Origin: Novosphingobium sp. B1
Lineage (GTDB): Bacteria > Pseudomonadota > Alphaproteobacteria > Sphingomonadales > Sphingomonadaceae
DNA: 64,000 nt
Assembly: GCF_900176395.1 (NCBI RefSeq)
Contig: NZ_FWXL01000002.1
Span: 434,001 to 498,000 of the forward strand
Direction of reading: 5' to 3'
In this document: positions 1-9,395 of the stretch, in pieces
Layout of the letters: each line of letters starts with the position of its first letter
Numbering within the stretch: the stretch's first letter is position 1
The notes under the pieces: generated by a model
The model's input: only the letters and a program-made list of their open reading frames with translations
Database searches by the model: none
Told to the model about the DNA's origin: nothing
Position numbers and translations under genes: made by a program

Positions 1-440
1 AGAACCTGCACCTGCTTGCCGAAGATACTGGCAGCGGGCGTGACGCGATCCGATAGCGTATCGGCAGGCCGATGACCAAGGCGGGACCAGCCAAGCGGCG
101 TTATGCCGGCTCCAAGGACCGTTCCCCGATCGCTACTTGACCAATGAACAGTGCTCGATGGACCGAACAGGGCGACATCGGGGATGCGCTGCGGCACGCC
201 ATCGCCCCATTTGATCGTCCACGCAGTTGCGGGGTCCAGGAGCACGCGCAAGTTGAACCATGAAGGCTGGAATGTGTCGGCATGAACTTGGCCTGCCGGC
301 GGCGCGACGGCATAGAGGTGATAGCCGCTTACGATGCCGTCGAGCGTTTTCGCGGGTTGCCGGTAAGCCATGCGCGGTGCTGCTTCGGCTGCCGGCCCCG
401 CCTCGTGTGTCGGCAAAGATGCCGATGTGCCAAACGCCAT
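1..440 (-). CDS. AraC-family transcriptional regulator, N-terminal part (runs off window start)
   Basis: An open frame runs leftward from the ATG at 440 to the window edge without a stop, about 146 codons. A purine-rich ribosome binding site (aagggga) lies about 8 bases before the ATG. The translation contains Q-P-S-W-F-N-L, then P-D-V-A-L-F-G-P, and ends in A-G-I-T-P-L-G-W followed by L-S-D-R-V-T-P. This resembles the sensor domain (DUF6597 type) that precedes the DNA-binding domain in many AraC-like regulators, where a GPQT-like motif is followed by a RPGGAAALLG/ADRVVPL-like stretch. The HTH would lie outside the window, so the family call rests on the N-terminal domain only. It is 94 bp from the flavoprotein gene at 535-1497 and reads in the same direction; co-regulation is possible but not shown. 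Confidence 0.6.
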   Translation of the reverse strand, partial: MAFGTSASLPTHEAGPAAEAAPRMAYRQPAKTLDGIVSGYHLYAVAPPAGQVHADTFQPSWFNLRVLLDPATAWTIKWGDGVPQRIPDVALFGPSSTVHWSSSDRGTVLGAGITPLGWSRLGHRPADTLSDRVTPAASIFGKQVQV

Positions 441-534
441 TTCGCGATCCCCTTTTTGGTCATCCTCCCAATGGGTTACGGCAGATATAACGTCAATGCG
501 GCGCGGATGTGCCCATGGTTCGACCCAAGCCGGT

Positions 535-1497
535 CTATCGCAGGAGTGGCGCCTGTCCGGCCAAATCGTTGCGGATGGCGGTAGCGGCAACCGCAGCCTC
601 GCCCATGGCATGGCTGATCTGGTCGAGGCCCTTGGTCACGTCGCCCGCGGCATAAAGGCCGGCGATGCTGGTGCGTTGGTGGGTGTCGATGATCAGGCAG
701 CCTTCATCGTTGCAGGCAGCACCCAATGAAATGGCAAGTTCGGAGCGGATGACCGAACCCAGAGCCGGGTAGATCGTATCGAAGCCAAGGCTCTGGCCAC
801 CGCAGTTGACCATGATCCGCTCGCCATCAAGATGCAGGCTTTCGCATTTCGCTGGTGCCAGGGCGATGCCGAGTTCGCGCGCCGAATCTTGTTGTGCCTC
901 ATCCAGACCATGGCCATCGGGCCAGCCGATCAGGGTCACGTCCGAACTGTAGGATCGAAGAAAGCGCGCCTCGCCCAGCCCGCGCTCGCCATGGCCGATC
1001 ACGCCGATGCGCTGGTCGGTCACCTCATAGCCATCGCATACCGGGCAATAGCGCAGCAGCCCTCGCGCCAGCGCAGCGTCGTGAAGTTCCGGCGCAAGAG
1101 GCGGCGGATTGTTGACGACGCCCGTGGCCAGCAGCACGCTCCGGGCATTCCACGTTGCGTCTGCAGAAGCCACGGTGAAGAGGCCGTCCTCCAATGCGAT
1201 CTTCTCGACGACCGCGCGTTCGACCCGGACGCCGTGACGTTCCGCCTGCTCCGTCATCAGGCCCAGCAGTTCCGTTCCTGCAATGCCGTTGGGGTATCCG
1301 GCGTGGTTGTGGGTCCTTGGGATCGTGGCTGCACGGCTGCGCCCGGCGTCCAGAACCGCAATTCGCAGGTGATAGCGGGCAAGGTAGATCGAGGCCGTCA
1401 AACCGGCAGGTCCCGCGCCGATCACGATCACGTCGAGCGGCCCGCCGGGCAGGCTGTCAGCGGCGTCTTCGGGAAGGGAGGAGGGGCCTGCGGTCAT
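535..1497 (-). CDS. Thioredoxin-reductase-like NAD(P)/FAD-dependent oxidoreductase
   Basis: 320 residues, the usual length of the low-molecular-weight thioredoxin reductase family. Residues 22-32 carry the FAD-binding Rossmann motif (IVIGAGPAG), and the redox motif CPVCDGYE places the two cysteines at 151 and 154. A second dinucleotide motif, GVIGHGERG, follows, and the C-terminal FAD motif GLYAAGDVTKGLDQI is present. Proteins of this subfamily are cytosolic flavoproteins that pass electrons from NAD(P)H to a disulfide partner; the partner here is unknown and no thioredoxin gene is adjacent. The N-terminal extension of about 20 residues is longer than in E. coli TrxB. The physiological substrate could differ from thioredoxin, so no gene symbol is given. 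Confidence 0.85.
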   Translation of the reverse strand: MTAGPSSLPEDAADSLPGGPLDVIVIGAGPAGLTASIYLARYHLRIAVLDAGRSRAATIPRTHNHAGYPNGIAGTELLGLMTEQAERHGVRVERAVVEKIALEDGLFTVASADATWNARSVLLATGVVNNPPPLAPELHDAALARGLLRYCPVCDGYEVTDQRIGVIGHGERGLGEARFLRSYSSDVTLIGWPDGHGLDEAQQDSARELGIALAPAKCESLHLDGERIMVNCGGQSLGFDTIYPALGSVIRSELAISLGAACNDEGCLIIDTHQRTSIAGLYAAGDVTKGLDQISHAMGEAAVAATAIRNDLAGQAPLLR

Positions 1498-1719
1498 CCC
1501 TGCGCAAGTCGGGTGCGCAGTTTTTGTTCCGCCGAAGCTGCGGCGGACGTGCGCATTGTTTCTGCGATTAACTGTCTTTGGTTGATAATCGGTCGCAACG
1601 ACGCCGCAAACCCATCCACCCTGTCCTTTAGGGCATAGCCAGATTTCCGTAATTTCGCATTTCCGACCAATTCAGTCGCATTGCCATAATCCAAGGCTTC
1701 CAGTCGTTGGGGAGTGAAT

Positions 1720-3153
1720 ATGGCGGTCGCCGCGGATCTGCAGGAACGTATCGGTTTCTACGAGCTCGACAGGAACGAGAGCAGCTTTGGCAGGCTTGCC
1801 CGTTTTGTCGGACAGACCGTGGATGGCGGTCTCGAGAAGTTCTACGACAAGCTTGGTGCCACGCCGGCGCTGGGCAAGTTCTTCTCGTCCAGCGACCGCG
1901 TTCGCCATGCCCGCAGCGCACAGCGCGATCACTGGATCAAGGTGTTCGAGACGGGTCTCGATCAGGCCTACCACGAGCGTGCGCTCAAGATCGGCAATAC
2001 CCATGCCCGCATCGGGCTGGAGCCGAAGTGGTACATCGGCGGCTATGCGCTGATCCTCGAACACATGATCACTGCGATGATGCTTCGTGGCGCGGGCCGG
2101 TTTTCCCCCGCTCGCCGGCGCATGGCGAACGATCTCGTCGCACTGGTCAAGGTTTCCATGATCGACATGGACATCGCGCTGTCGACCTACTTCGAGATGG
2201 CCGAGAAAAACACGCGCGACATTGTGCTGGGCAAGATGGGTGTATCCTTGCGGGCCCTTGCCGAGGGGGACCTCGGCACCCGCATGAGCGATCTTCCCGA
2301 CAGCTTCCGCCAGGTCGAGGACGATTTCAACGCCGCGATGGACAAGCTGTCCGCCACCATCGGCCTGGTTTCGGAGAGCAGCGGCCATATCGCGACGTCG
2401 ACCGACGAGATCCGCGCTGCGACCGAGAACCTTGCCTCGCGAACGGAGCGCCAGGCCAACAATGTGCAGGATTGCGCGCGCGGCATGGACGAGCTTACCT
2501 CGGGCCTTGCCCGCACCTCGCAATCGATGGCCGAGTTGCGGGTCTCCGCGCGCGAGACGGAGCAGGAAGCAACCCAGGGCCGCGAAGCCGTGCGCGAGGC
2601 GGTCAGCGCCATGGACGATGCGCAGCAGAGCGCACAGGAAGTGGTTCAGATCGCCGAAATCATCGACGGCATCGCGTTCCAGACGAACCTGCTCGCGCTC
2701 AACGCCGGGGTCGAGGCAGCGCGGGTTGGCGAGATGGGCCGGGGTTTTGCGGTTGTAGCTAATGAGGTTCGCGCTCTTGCACAACGATCGTCAGAGGCGG
2801 CTGACAACATCAAGAAGCTGCTGTCGTCCAGCCGCGAGCAGGTCGATCGCGGGGCGGATCTGGTCAAGGGCGCGGGCGGGATGCTGCACGCCATCATCGG
2901 CAAGGTCACAGACATCAGCAATGGCGTTGCCGAAGCCGCGCAGCTGACCCAGGAGCAGGCAATCAACGCCCAGACCGTGAACAAGGCACTGTCCGAGATC
3001 GACCTTGCAACCCAGCAGAATGCCGCAATGGTCGAACAGAGCGCTGCGGCAACGCGCAGCATGGCCACCACTTCGGGCCGCCTGGCGTCTGCCGTCGCCA
3101 TCTTTTCGAGGGTCAGCCGTTCCGGTCTGGAGGTGATGCGCCGCGCCGCCTGA
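1720..3153 (+). CDS. Globin-coupled methyl-accepting chemotaxis protein (HemAT-like)
   Basis: About 477 residues with no transmembrane segment, so a cytoplasmic receptor. The first ~170 residues form a protoglobin domain. The stretch [16 protein letters not shown] matches the F-helix region of HemAT, making His97 (counted from the GTG at 1714) the expected haem-iron ligand. A HAMP-like linker follows ([18 protein letters not shown]), then a methyl-accepting signalling domain with the hairpin tip [20 protein letters not shown] and [18 protein letters not shown]. Family knowledge: such proteins bind O2 or related gases and signal through CheA/CheW. An in-frame GTG exists at 1714, but ATG 1720 sits at normal spacing behind ggggag and is preferred. 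It stands alone, 21 kb from the che operon that would presumably transmit its signal. A convergent MarR gene ends 4 bp downstream. Confidence 0.9.
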   Translation: MAVAADLQERIGFYELDRNESSFGRLARFVGQTVDGGLEKFYDKLGATPALGKFFSSSDRVRHARSAQRDHWIKVFETGLDQAYHERALKIGNTHARIGLEPKWYIGGYALILEHMITAMMLRGAGRFSPARRRMANDLVALVKVSMIDMDIALSTYFEMAEKNTRDIVLGKMGVSLRALAEGDLGTRMSDLPDSFRQVEDDFNAAMDKLSATIGLVSESSGHIATSTDEIRAATENLASRTERQANNVQDCARGMDELTSGLARTSQSMAELRVSARETEQEATQGREAVREAVSAMDDAQQSAQEVVQIAEIIDGIAFQTNLLALNAGVEAARVGEMGRGFAVVANEVRALAQRSSEAADNIKKLLSSSREQVDRGADLVKGAGGMLHAIIGKVTDISNGVAEAAQLTQEQAINAQTVNKALSEIDLATQQNAAMVEQSAAATRSMATTSGRLASAVAIFSRVSRSGLEVMRRAA

Positions 3154-3157
3154 CCGG

Positions 3158-3565
3158 TCAGCGCAGCTTGCGCAGTTCGAGCAACAGCATGCGGTAGGTT
3201 TCGGGAGTTATCGCGTCCTTCAGGCGATCCTCGCCAGCGCGTGAGGCTTCGTGCAGCCGGGGCATTGTCGTCTTGCCCTCTGGCGAAAGGAACAGGCGGA
3301 TGGTCTTGCCGGCACCGGGCTCGCGAACGATCCAGTCTCGCTCTGTCAGGCGTGTCACCATCGGCACCATGTTGGACCGCTGGATGTTGAGCATCCGTCC
3401 AATCGCACTTTGCGTGATGCCGGGGTTGGCCTCGATCGCCATCATGACCGCCGCATCGGGATGGCGGATACCCAGATCGCCATAGGCTTGGTTGACCGCG
3501 CGCAGCGCCATCGTGGCAGTGCGCACGAGATGGAAACCGAGCAGGGGATCGAGCGGGTGCTTCAT
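3158..3565 (-). CDS. MarR-family transcriptional regulator
   Basis: 135 residues, typical MarR length. The winged helix is visible: PDAAVMMAIEANPGITQSAI leads into a recognition helix IGRMLNIQRSNMVPMVTRL, then a wing (DWIVREPGAGKTIRLFLSPEG), followed by the C-terminal dimerisation helix. I chose ATG 3565 because the upstream frame is low-quality and the N-terminal helix MKHPLDPLLGFHLVRTATMA fits the family. It is divergent from the TonB receptor at 3777, with about 210 bp between, and that region holds a dyad at 3589-3600 that could be its operator. The likely targets (inference) are the receptor and the crotonase downstream. The effector cannot be read from the sequence. Confidence 0.85.
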   Translation of the reverse strand: MKHPLDPLLGFHLVRTATMALRAVNQAYGDLGIRHPDAAVMMAIEANPGITQSAIGRMLNIQRSNMVPMVTRLTERDWIVREPGAGKTIRLFLSPEGKTTMPRLHEASRAGEDRLKDAITPETYRMLLLELRKLR

Positions 3566-3588
3566 CACATCGCGTGTATCATTGATGC

Positions 3589-3600
3589 TGCAATGTTGCA
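3589..3600. promoter_or_regulatory. Candidate MarR operator dyad
   Basis: tgcaatgttgca is a 12-bp near-palindrome (TGCAA/TTGCA arms, 2-bp centre). It lies 24 bp before the MarR start codon and about 180 bp before the divergent TonB receptor. MarR proteins usually bind such dyads and repress both their own gene and a divergent one. Assignment is by position and symmetry only. Confidence 0.35.
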
Positions 3601-3776
3601 CACTGCTGGCGGCGCAAAATATTCTACCATATGTTGCTATTGACCATAACAAGGAATCGGGCATACTCCCCAAATCGCTGGGCATCTGGCTGAAGGCTGC
3701 GAACCCGAAAAATCGGATCGTGCCAACAGGTGAAAAGCCTTTCGGCCAATAACCGGGCCCGGCGTGGGAGGAGAGG

Positions 3777-6362
3777 ATGATGAAACTGCTTTGCGCGGGC
3801 GCGAGCCTGCTTGCCCTTTCGGTTTCGGCACAGGTCCAGGCGCAGGAAAGCCCCCAGGAGGCGCAGGACCGTACACCGACGGCCGACGAGATCGTCGTTA
3901 CCGCACAGTTCCGCGCACAGAACCTGCAGGACACGCCGCTGGCGATCACTGCCGTCAGCGGGGAATTGCTGGCGCAACGCGGGCAGACCAATGTGTCTGA
4001 AATCGCCTCGCAGGCCCCCAACGTCACGCTGAAGCCGCAAGGCCAGGAACTGGGACCGGGCATCATCGCCTTCATTCGCGGCGTTGGCCAGACCGACCCG
4101 AACTTCGCGCTTGAGCCGGGCGTGGGCATGTACATCGACGATGTCTATCTTCCGACGCTGACCGGATCGCTGCTTGACCTGACCGATCTCGATCGCGTCG
4201 AGGTGCTGCGCGGGCCGCAGGGCACTTTGGCCGGGCGCAATTCGCTGGGCGGCTCGATCAAGCTTTATTCGAAGAAGCCGCAGGGCAGCAACAGCGGTTC
4301 GCTCGAAGGCACCTATGGCCGGTACAACCGCATTGACGTGCGCGGGCTGTTCGATCTCAAGCTGTCGGAAAACCTGTTCATGCGCGTGGCTGGCGTTACC
4401 AAGAACATCGACGGTTACGTCAAGCGGCTTGATTACAACCTGACCCACCCTGGCACCAACGTGCCGACCTTCGCCAAGGGCGCGGACCCGGTGCTGGGCA
4501 AGGTCGGCGGCACGTCGTCGGTTGCGGGCAAGGTCTCGCTGCGCTGGCAGCCCACCTCGACTGTCGATATCAACCTTACGGGCGACTACACGCGCGAGCG
4601 CAACGAGCCGGGCGCGAACGTCCTGCTCTATGCCAACACGTCTGCCGTGTTTGACGGACCCAATGCAACCTTCACCGGTGGCCGGCCGTTCCTGGTTGGC
4701 ACCAATGGCGCAGGCATTCCGCTAAACTGCGCCTTCGTGCCCAATGGCGTGAACAGCTGCGATACGATCTCGGGTTATGACCGGCGCTTCATTTCCTATG
4801 CGACCTATGCCGACCCTTCGCGGCCCGACAGCCAGATGCCCTACAAGCCGACGTTCACCGATCCGCATTCGGACCTCGACAACTATGGCGCGGCACTGAC
4901 CATCGATGTCGACGTTTCCGACCAGCTCAAGCTCAAGTCGATCACCTCTTGGCGCAAATACACGGCGGACTGGTCCTATGACTCCGATGGCTCGCCCATT
5001 GCCAACAACAACCTGAACCAGACGCAGAAGAACCGGCAGTGGAGCCAGGAGCTGCGCCTTTCGGGCAAGGTGCTGGATGACAAGCTCGATTTCACGTTCG
5101 GCGGCTTCTATTTCGATAGGCGCGGCACGTTCACCGGGCGCATCAATCTGAACTACGCCGGGATCGACTTCCGTCACGGACCCGATCCGACGCCCGCCAA
5201 GAACAAGGCGATTTTCGCCAACTTCACCTATGCGCTGACCGATGCTGCGAACCTGACCGGCGGCATCCGCCAGTCTTGGGACGAGAAGGACTATGGCTAT
5301 GTCCGCAAGAATCCCGATGGCACCAACATCCAGGGTCCGTGCAACTTCTTCCTCGGCGCACCCACGGCCGGCCCGACCGGGCTGGGCAACCAGCCGAACT
5401 GCCTGCTGTTCGGACTGGACGGGCTGAAAGCCAGCTTCCGCGACAACCGCGTCGACTGGCGCGTTGCTGCAGACTACCGCTTCAGCCCCGAATTCCTGTT
5501 CTATGCGCAGGTCTCGACCGGCTATCGCGCCGGCGGCGTCAACCCGCGCCCGTTCTTCCCGAGCCAGGCAACCGCCTTCAAGCCCGAGACGATCACCGCC
5601 TATGAGGCCGGTTTCAAGTCCGACCTGTTCGACCGCAGGCTTCGCCTCAATGTCTCGGCGTTCTTCAACGATTACAAGAACATCATCCTGTCCAGCGTGA
5701 ACTGCCTAGATTTGGCCAAGGCAGGCCCCGGAGGGTCTTCGCAGGCAACGCCTTGCCTTCGTCCGTCAAACGTCGGGTCGGCCCACGTAAAGGGCTTCGA
5801 GGTCGAAACGTTGATCCGGCCGAGCGAGTATTTCACCATCGACGGATCGGTCAGCTATCTAGACTTCAAGTACCAGAAGGTCGACACGCTGGCGACCGGC
5901 GTGACGCTGAAGGACGTGACGCCCTATACGCCGAAATGGAAAGCGGCCTTCGGCATCCAATATGACATTCCGGACGTTCTGAAGGGCGTGGTCACCGCGC
6001 GTCTCGATGGCGCCTACCAGTCGAAGATATACACCGAAGCCGCCAATCTCGACAGTCTGGCGGTAAGCAGCACCGTGCCGGCCAACAGCCCGGTCACGCC
6101 ATCGCCGTTCAGCAATGCCGGCGGCGGCGGTCCGATCACCACGCTGCGCCTTTCGAACCGCATCGATGGCTACTTCCTCGCCAATGCACGGCTTGGCTGG
6201 CAGTCCGATGCCAAGGACTGGGGCGTCACTCTCGAAGTGCAGAACCTGACCAACAAGTACTACTTCCTGACCCTGCTGCAGGAAGCGTTCGGTGCCGGCA
6301 CCGCCTCGGGCCAACCGGGCCGTCCGCGCACATGGTCGGTCTCGGTCCGTCGATCGTTCTGA
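3777..6362 (+). CDS. TonB-dependent outer-membrane receptor
   Basis: 861 residues. Residues 1-22 form a signal peptide (hydrophobic LLALSVSAQVQA, cleavage near AQA-QE). A TonB-box-like segment DEIVVTAQFRAQNLQDTPLA is followed by the plug domain (residues ~40-150, with VEVLRGPQGTLAGRNSLGGS) and a long beta-barrel. The protein ends in a terminal Phe (SVRRSF), as expected for barrel insertion. Start ATG 3777 follows ggaggagagg at good spacing. These receptors import bulky substrates using proton-motive force through TonB/ExbBD. The plug type (IVVTAQ/ENLQDTP) is common in sphingomonad catabolic loci. The crotonase 181 bp downstream suggests a hydrophobic or acyl substrate rather than iron; that is inference. 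Confidence 0.93.
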   Translation: MMKLLCAGASLLALSVSAQVQAQESPQEAQDRTPTADEIVVTAQFRAQNLQDTPLAITAVSGELLAQRGQTNVSEIASQAPNVTLKPQGQELGPGIIAFIRGVGQTDPNFALEPGVGMYIDDVYLPTLTGSLLDLTDLDRVEVLRGPQGTLAGRNSLGGSIKLYSKKPQGSNSGSLEGTYGRYNRIDVRGLFDLKLSENLFMRVAGVTKNIDGYVKRLDYNLTHPGTNVPTFAKGADPVLGKVGGTSSVAGKVSLRWQPTSTVDINLTGDYTRERNEPGANVLLYANTSAVFDGPNATFTGGRPFLVGTNGAGIPLNCAFVPNGVNSCDTISGYDRRFISYATYADPSRPDSQMPYKPTFTDPHSDLDNYGAALTIDVDVSDQLKLKSITSWRKYTADWSYDSDGSPIANNNLNQTQKNRQWSQELRLSGKVLDDKLDFTFGGFYFDRRGTFTGRINLNYAGIDFRHGPDPTPAKNKAIFANFTYALTDAANLTGGIRQSWDEKDYGYVRKNPDGTNIQGPCNFFLGAPTAGPTGLGNQPNCLLFGLDGLKASFRDNRVDWRVAADYRFSPEFLFYAQVSTGYRAGGVNPRPFFPSQATAFKPETITAYEAGFKSDLFDRRLRLNVSAFFNDYKNIILSSVNCLDLAKAGPGGSSQATPCLRPSNVGSAHVKGFEVETLIRPSEYFTIDGSVSYLDFKYQKVDTLATGVTLKDVTPYTPKWKAAFGIQYDIPDVLKGVVTARLDGAYQSKIYTEAANLDSLAVSSTVPANSPVTPSPFSNAGGGGPITTLRLSNRIDGYFLANARLGWQSDAKDWGVTLEVQNLTNKYYFLTLLQEAFGAGTASGQPGRPRTWSVSVRRSF

Positions 6363-6543
6363 TTGCTTGGGGGAGGGGAACGAGCGCGTTGCGGCATCGC
6401 GGCGCGCTCGTCTCGATCAGGGCCGCCGCTTGTCCCTGGTGGGCAGGCGGCGGTCTTCGTTCCCGCATCTTCGCTTGGCAGGGCCATGCTGGCGTGCCAC
6501 GGCGCTTGCCAATCAACGCGCCAGGCGAGGGACAATAGAAGCG

Positions 6544-7296
6544 ATGACGTTGCGGCTGGAAAAGCATGGACCGGTTTCGCATCTGCTGATCGACCGCGCC
6601 GACAGGCGCAATGCCTTCAACCTCGCGATGTGGCGGATGTTGCCGGATCTGCTGGCGCAGGCCGCGGCCGATGCCGAATGCCGCGTGCTCGTGGTCAAGT
6701 CTGCCAGCGGCGGTGCCTTCTGCGCCGGCGCGGACATAGCCGAGCTTGTCGCAAATCGCGATGACATGGCTTGGCACGAAGAGAACCAGCAGGCCATAAA
6801 CCGGGCACAGTTCGAACTGACCCGTTTCCGCCTGCCCACGGTGGCCATGGTCGAAGGCGATTGCATTGGCGGCGGCTGCGGCCTTGCGCTCGCGTGTGAC
6901 ATTCGCATCGCTGGTGCTGGCGCGCGCTTTGGCATCACGCCGGCAAAGCTCGGGATCGTCTATCCGCTTCACGACGTGAAGCTGTTGGTCGATCTCGTCG
7001 GACCCGGGCAGGCGCGGCGCATGCTTTTCACGGGCATGCTGATCGATGCGGCCGAAGCGCACCGGATCGGCCTGATCGAGGAACTGGCATCCGCCGAGGA
7101 TGACCTGATCGCCCAGATCTTGGCGGCATCGTCGCACTCCACCCAGGCGATGAAGGGTTTCGTGCGCGCTGTTCTCGATGGTCAGGCGCAGGACGATGCC
7201 CGCTCACTGCAGGTCTTCGCCGCGGCGTTCGGCGGGCGGGACTTCAAGGAGGGCACTGCCGCCTTTCTGGAAAAGCGCAAGCCGACCTTCGGCTGA
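6544..7296 (+). CDS. Enoyl-CoA hydratase/isomerase family protein (crotonase)
   Basis: 250 residues, normal for crotonases. The N-terminal DRADRRNAFNLAMW is followed by the CoA-binding/oxyanion segment SGGAFCAGADIAEL and the second oxyanion loop GDCIGGGCGLALACDIRIA. The catalytic-region segment ITPAKLGIVYPLHDVKLL comes next, and the C-terminal helix ends in FLEKRKPTF. The usual second Glu (as in AKLGIVPE/GAGG) is not obvious: the region reads KLGIVYPLHD, so hydratase activity is uncertain and another crotonase reaction is possible. ATG 6544 is chosen because it directly precedes the conserved fold. The gene abuts the convergent quinone oxidoreductase with no spacer. Confidence 0.85.
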   Translation: MTLRLEKHGPVSHLLIDRADRRNAFNLAMWRMLPDLLAQAAADAECRVLVVKSASGGAFCAGADIAELVANRDDMAWHEENQQAINRAQFELTRFRLPTVAMVEGDCIGGGCGLALACDIRIAGAGARFGITPAKLGIVYPLHDVKLLVDLVGPGQARRMLFTGMLIDAAEAHRIGLIEELASAEDDLIAQILAASSHSTQAMKGFVRAVLDGQAQDDARSLQVFAAAFGGRDFKEGTAAFLEKRKPTFG

Positions 7297-8274
7297 TCAG
7301 ATCGTCAAAACAGTCGAACCGGTGGTGCGCCGCGCTTCAAGATCGCGGTGCGCCTGTGCCACGTCGCCAAGCGCATAGCGCTGGCCGATCGAGACCTTCA
7401 CCGTGCCGCTCGCAATCATGTCCCAAACCCGCGCCGATCCTGCTGCGCGCTCGGCCGGCTCGGTGTAGTAATGATAGAGCGTGGGCCGCGTCACGAAGAG
7501 CGAGCCCTTCTGCGCGAGCGATCCCAGCGCCACGCCGCTGACCGGGCCGGAGGCATTGCCATAGCTGACGATCAGCCCGCGCCGTGCCGTGGAACCGAGG
7601 CTGGCTTCCCAGGTATCCTTGCCCACGCCATCGAAGGCCACGCTCACGCCTGCGCCACTGGTCAACTCGCGCACGCGCGGGGCGACATCCTCTCGGGCAT
7701 AGTCGATCACGTGATCTGCACCGGCGGCGTGCGCGGCCTCGGCCTTGGCCGGGGTGGAGACGGTGCCGATGACCGTGGCGCCGATATGCTTGAGCCACTG
7801 CACGAGCATCAGCCCCACACCTCCTGCCGCCGCGTGGACCAGCACCGGCCAGCCTGCCTCGACCCTTGCGCAACGTTCGACAAGAAATTCCACGGTAAAG
7901 CCCTTGAGGATGGCGGCAGCGGCAACCTCATCGGCAATGCTATCGGGCAGCTTGAACAGCGCGCTCTGCGCATAGATGCGCGCCGTGGCATATGCACCCA
8001 GCTCCGGCCCGAAGGTGGCGACGCGGTCGCCAACCTGCAATCCGGTCACGCCGTCACCCACCGCGACCACGCGTCCCGCCGCTTCCACGCCGAGGCCGCC
8101 GGGGATCGGGATCGGATAGAGGCCGCTGCGATGATAGGTGTCGATCATGTTGAGGCCCACAGCGGTATGCTCGACCAGCACTTCGCCCGCGCCCGGTTCC
8201 TTGAGGTCGAAGTCTGTCCACGCGATGACTTCGGGGCCGCCGATAGAGGTGAGGCGGACGGCTTTGGCGTGCAT
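7297..8274 (-). CDS. NADPH:quinone oxidoreductase / zinc-independent MDR-family reductase
   Basis: 325 residues, matching the quinone oxidoreductase (Qor) branch of the medium-chain dehydrogenase superfamily. The GroES-like N-terminal half carries GLNMIDTYHRSGLYPIPIPG and GVEAAGRVVAVGDGV. The Rossmann half has the nucleotide motif HAAAGGVGLMLVQWLKHIGA and D-H-V-I-D-Y. The zinc-binding cysteines of alcohol dehydrogenases are absent, which fits the quinone or enone reductase type. It probably reduces quinones or alpha,beta-unsaturated ketones with NADPH in the cytosol. It starts at ATG 8274 and converges on the crotonase, its stop lying immediately after the crotonase stop. Substrate not resolvable. 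Confidence 0.88.
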   Translation of the reverse strand: MHAKAVRLTSIGGPEVIAWTDFDLKEPGAGEVLVEHTAVGLNMIDTYHRSGLYPIPIPGGLGVEAAGRVVAVGDGVTGLQVGDRVATFGPELGAYATARIYAQSALFKLPDSIADEVAAAAILKGFTVEFLVERCARVEAGWPVLVHAAAGGVGLMLVQWLKHIGATVIGTVSTPAKAEAAHAAGADHVIDYAREDVAPRVRELTSGAGVSVAFDGVGKDTWEASLGSTARRGLIVSYGNASGPVSGVALGSLAQKGSLFVTRPTLYHYYTEPAERAAGSARVWDMIASGTVKVSIGQRYALGDVAQAHRDLEARRTTGSTVLTI

Positions 8275-8447
8275 GGCAAGCTCCTGAAGGTAAGGGCAAG
8301 GTGAGGGCTAGGTCCGGCCAGGGTTAGACCGGCGATGTCGCAGGTGCAATCAGGCTGACCGATGGGCGGATAGAGGCGACGCGTCGGTGCTGCAAAGGCT
8401 TGCGCATTGCCACTGTGCGCCTCTTCCAAACTCCCGGAGAAGCGTGG

Positions 8448-9395
8448 ATGCTACGGATCGTCCTTGCCGGCCTTGCCCTTCTGCTTGCCACGCCAGCGTC
8501 GGCGCAGGAGGGGGAACTTGCACCGATGCCGGTGTGGCCGTCCGGTGTGCCACCGATCAAGGGATGGCCCGGATTGGCCAAGGTGCCGGTGCAGGAGGAA
8601 CTGCGCGACAATGGCGAGCAGGTCTGGAACGTGACAGTGCCGACGCTGCAGCCGTTCCTGCCCGATCCGGCGAAGGCCAATGGCATGGCGGTGGTGATAG
8701 CGCCGGGTGGCGGCTTTCGCCTGCTGGCGATCCACCACGAAGGCACGCGCGTGGCCCGCTGGCTGGCAGCGCGCGGAGTTGCGGCGTTCGTGTTGAAATA
8801 CCGCCTCATCCAGTCGCCTCCGGGCGAGACCAACGAGGCGATGCGCCAGCGGGTGCAGGCGACGCTTGCGCCGGGCGTGGGCGGCGTTCCCGGCGTGGAA
8901 GACGGAATGGAGGCGCTGCGCATCGTGCGGGCCAATGCCGCCAGGTGGAAGATCGATCCGCATCGCGTGGGCGTCACGGGCTTTTCCGCTGGCGGGCATG
9001 TGGCGGGGATGACGATGCTTGCGCCCAACGCGGCAGAGCGGCCGGATTTCGCCGCGCTGATCTATGGCATGCCTTTCGGCCCCACACCGCCGATCCCTCC
9101 GGCGAATCTGCCTTCGCCCGACAGCAATGCGAAGAAGCCATGGCTGCTTCCGCCGCCGACCCCGGCACCGGGCCGATTGCCGCCGATGTTCATGGTCATG
9201 GCGCAGGAAGACCGTGCCGTGGATCAAGGCTTTCGCGCCTTTTACGACAGGCTTTTCGCCGCAGGATACCGCCCCGAACTGCACCTTTACCAGCGCGGGG
9301 GCCACGGCTTCGGCATGGCCACCCGCGGGTCGACGGCCGACCACTGGATCGACGAGTTTGGCTATTGGCTGGATGCGGAGATGGCGCGCAAATGA
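8448..9395 (+). CDS. Secreted alpha/beta-hydrolase, acetylxylan-esterase-like
   Basis: 315 residues starting at ATG 8448 behind ggaga; a longer in-frame start at 8400 would mask the signal peptide. Residues 1-20 are a signal peptide (LAGLALLLATPASAQ), so it is exported. The alpha/beta-hydrolase fold shows an oxyanion-type motif PGGGFRLL, the nucleophile elbow GFSAGGH, and the catalytic Asp and His regions near QEDRAVDQGF and GGHGFGM. This arrangement is typical of BD-FAE/acetylxylan esterase-like enzymes that remove acetyl or other acyl groups from hemicellulose. The GH51 and GH43 genes nearby fit that role. Its stop overlaps the next ATG in ATGA. Confidence 0.8.
   Translation: MLRIVLAGLALLLATPASAQEGELAPMPVWPSGVPPIKGWPGLAKVPVQEELRDNGEQVWNVTVPTLQPFLPDPAKANGMAVVIAPGGGFRLLAIHHEGTRVARWLAARGVAAFVLKYRLIQSPPGETNEAMRQRVQATLAPGVGGVPGVEDGMEALRIVRANAARWKIDPHRVGVTGFSAGGHVAGMTMLAPNAAERPDFAALIYGMPFGPTPPIPPANLPSPDSNAKKPWLLPPPTPAPGRLPPMFMVMAQEDRAVDQGFRAFYDRLFAAGYRPELHLYQRGGHGFGMATRGSTADHWIDEFGYWLDAEMARK

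Noticed and set aside
1494..1694. Small minus-strand frame (66 codons, TTG start) overlapping the flavoprotein start by 4 bases
   Set aside because: The 4-base overlap looks like coupling, but there is no ribosome binding site, no ATG and no family resemblance; such frames are common by chance at this GC content.
1672..2784. Long minus-strand open frame (370 codons) opposite the globin-coupled receptor
   Set aside because: Its translation has the Arg/His/Ala-rich composition of an antisense shadow and the plus strand encodes a clear protoglobin-MCP.
8387..9391. Plus-strand frame that runs through the esterase gene into DUF3089, giving an apparent 569-residue protein
   Set aside because: The first part is an out-of-frame shadow of the esterase; the DUF3089 protein starts at ATG 9392 with its own signal peptide.
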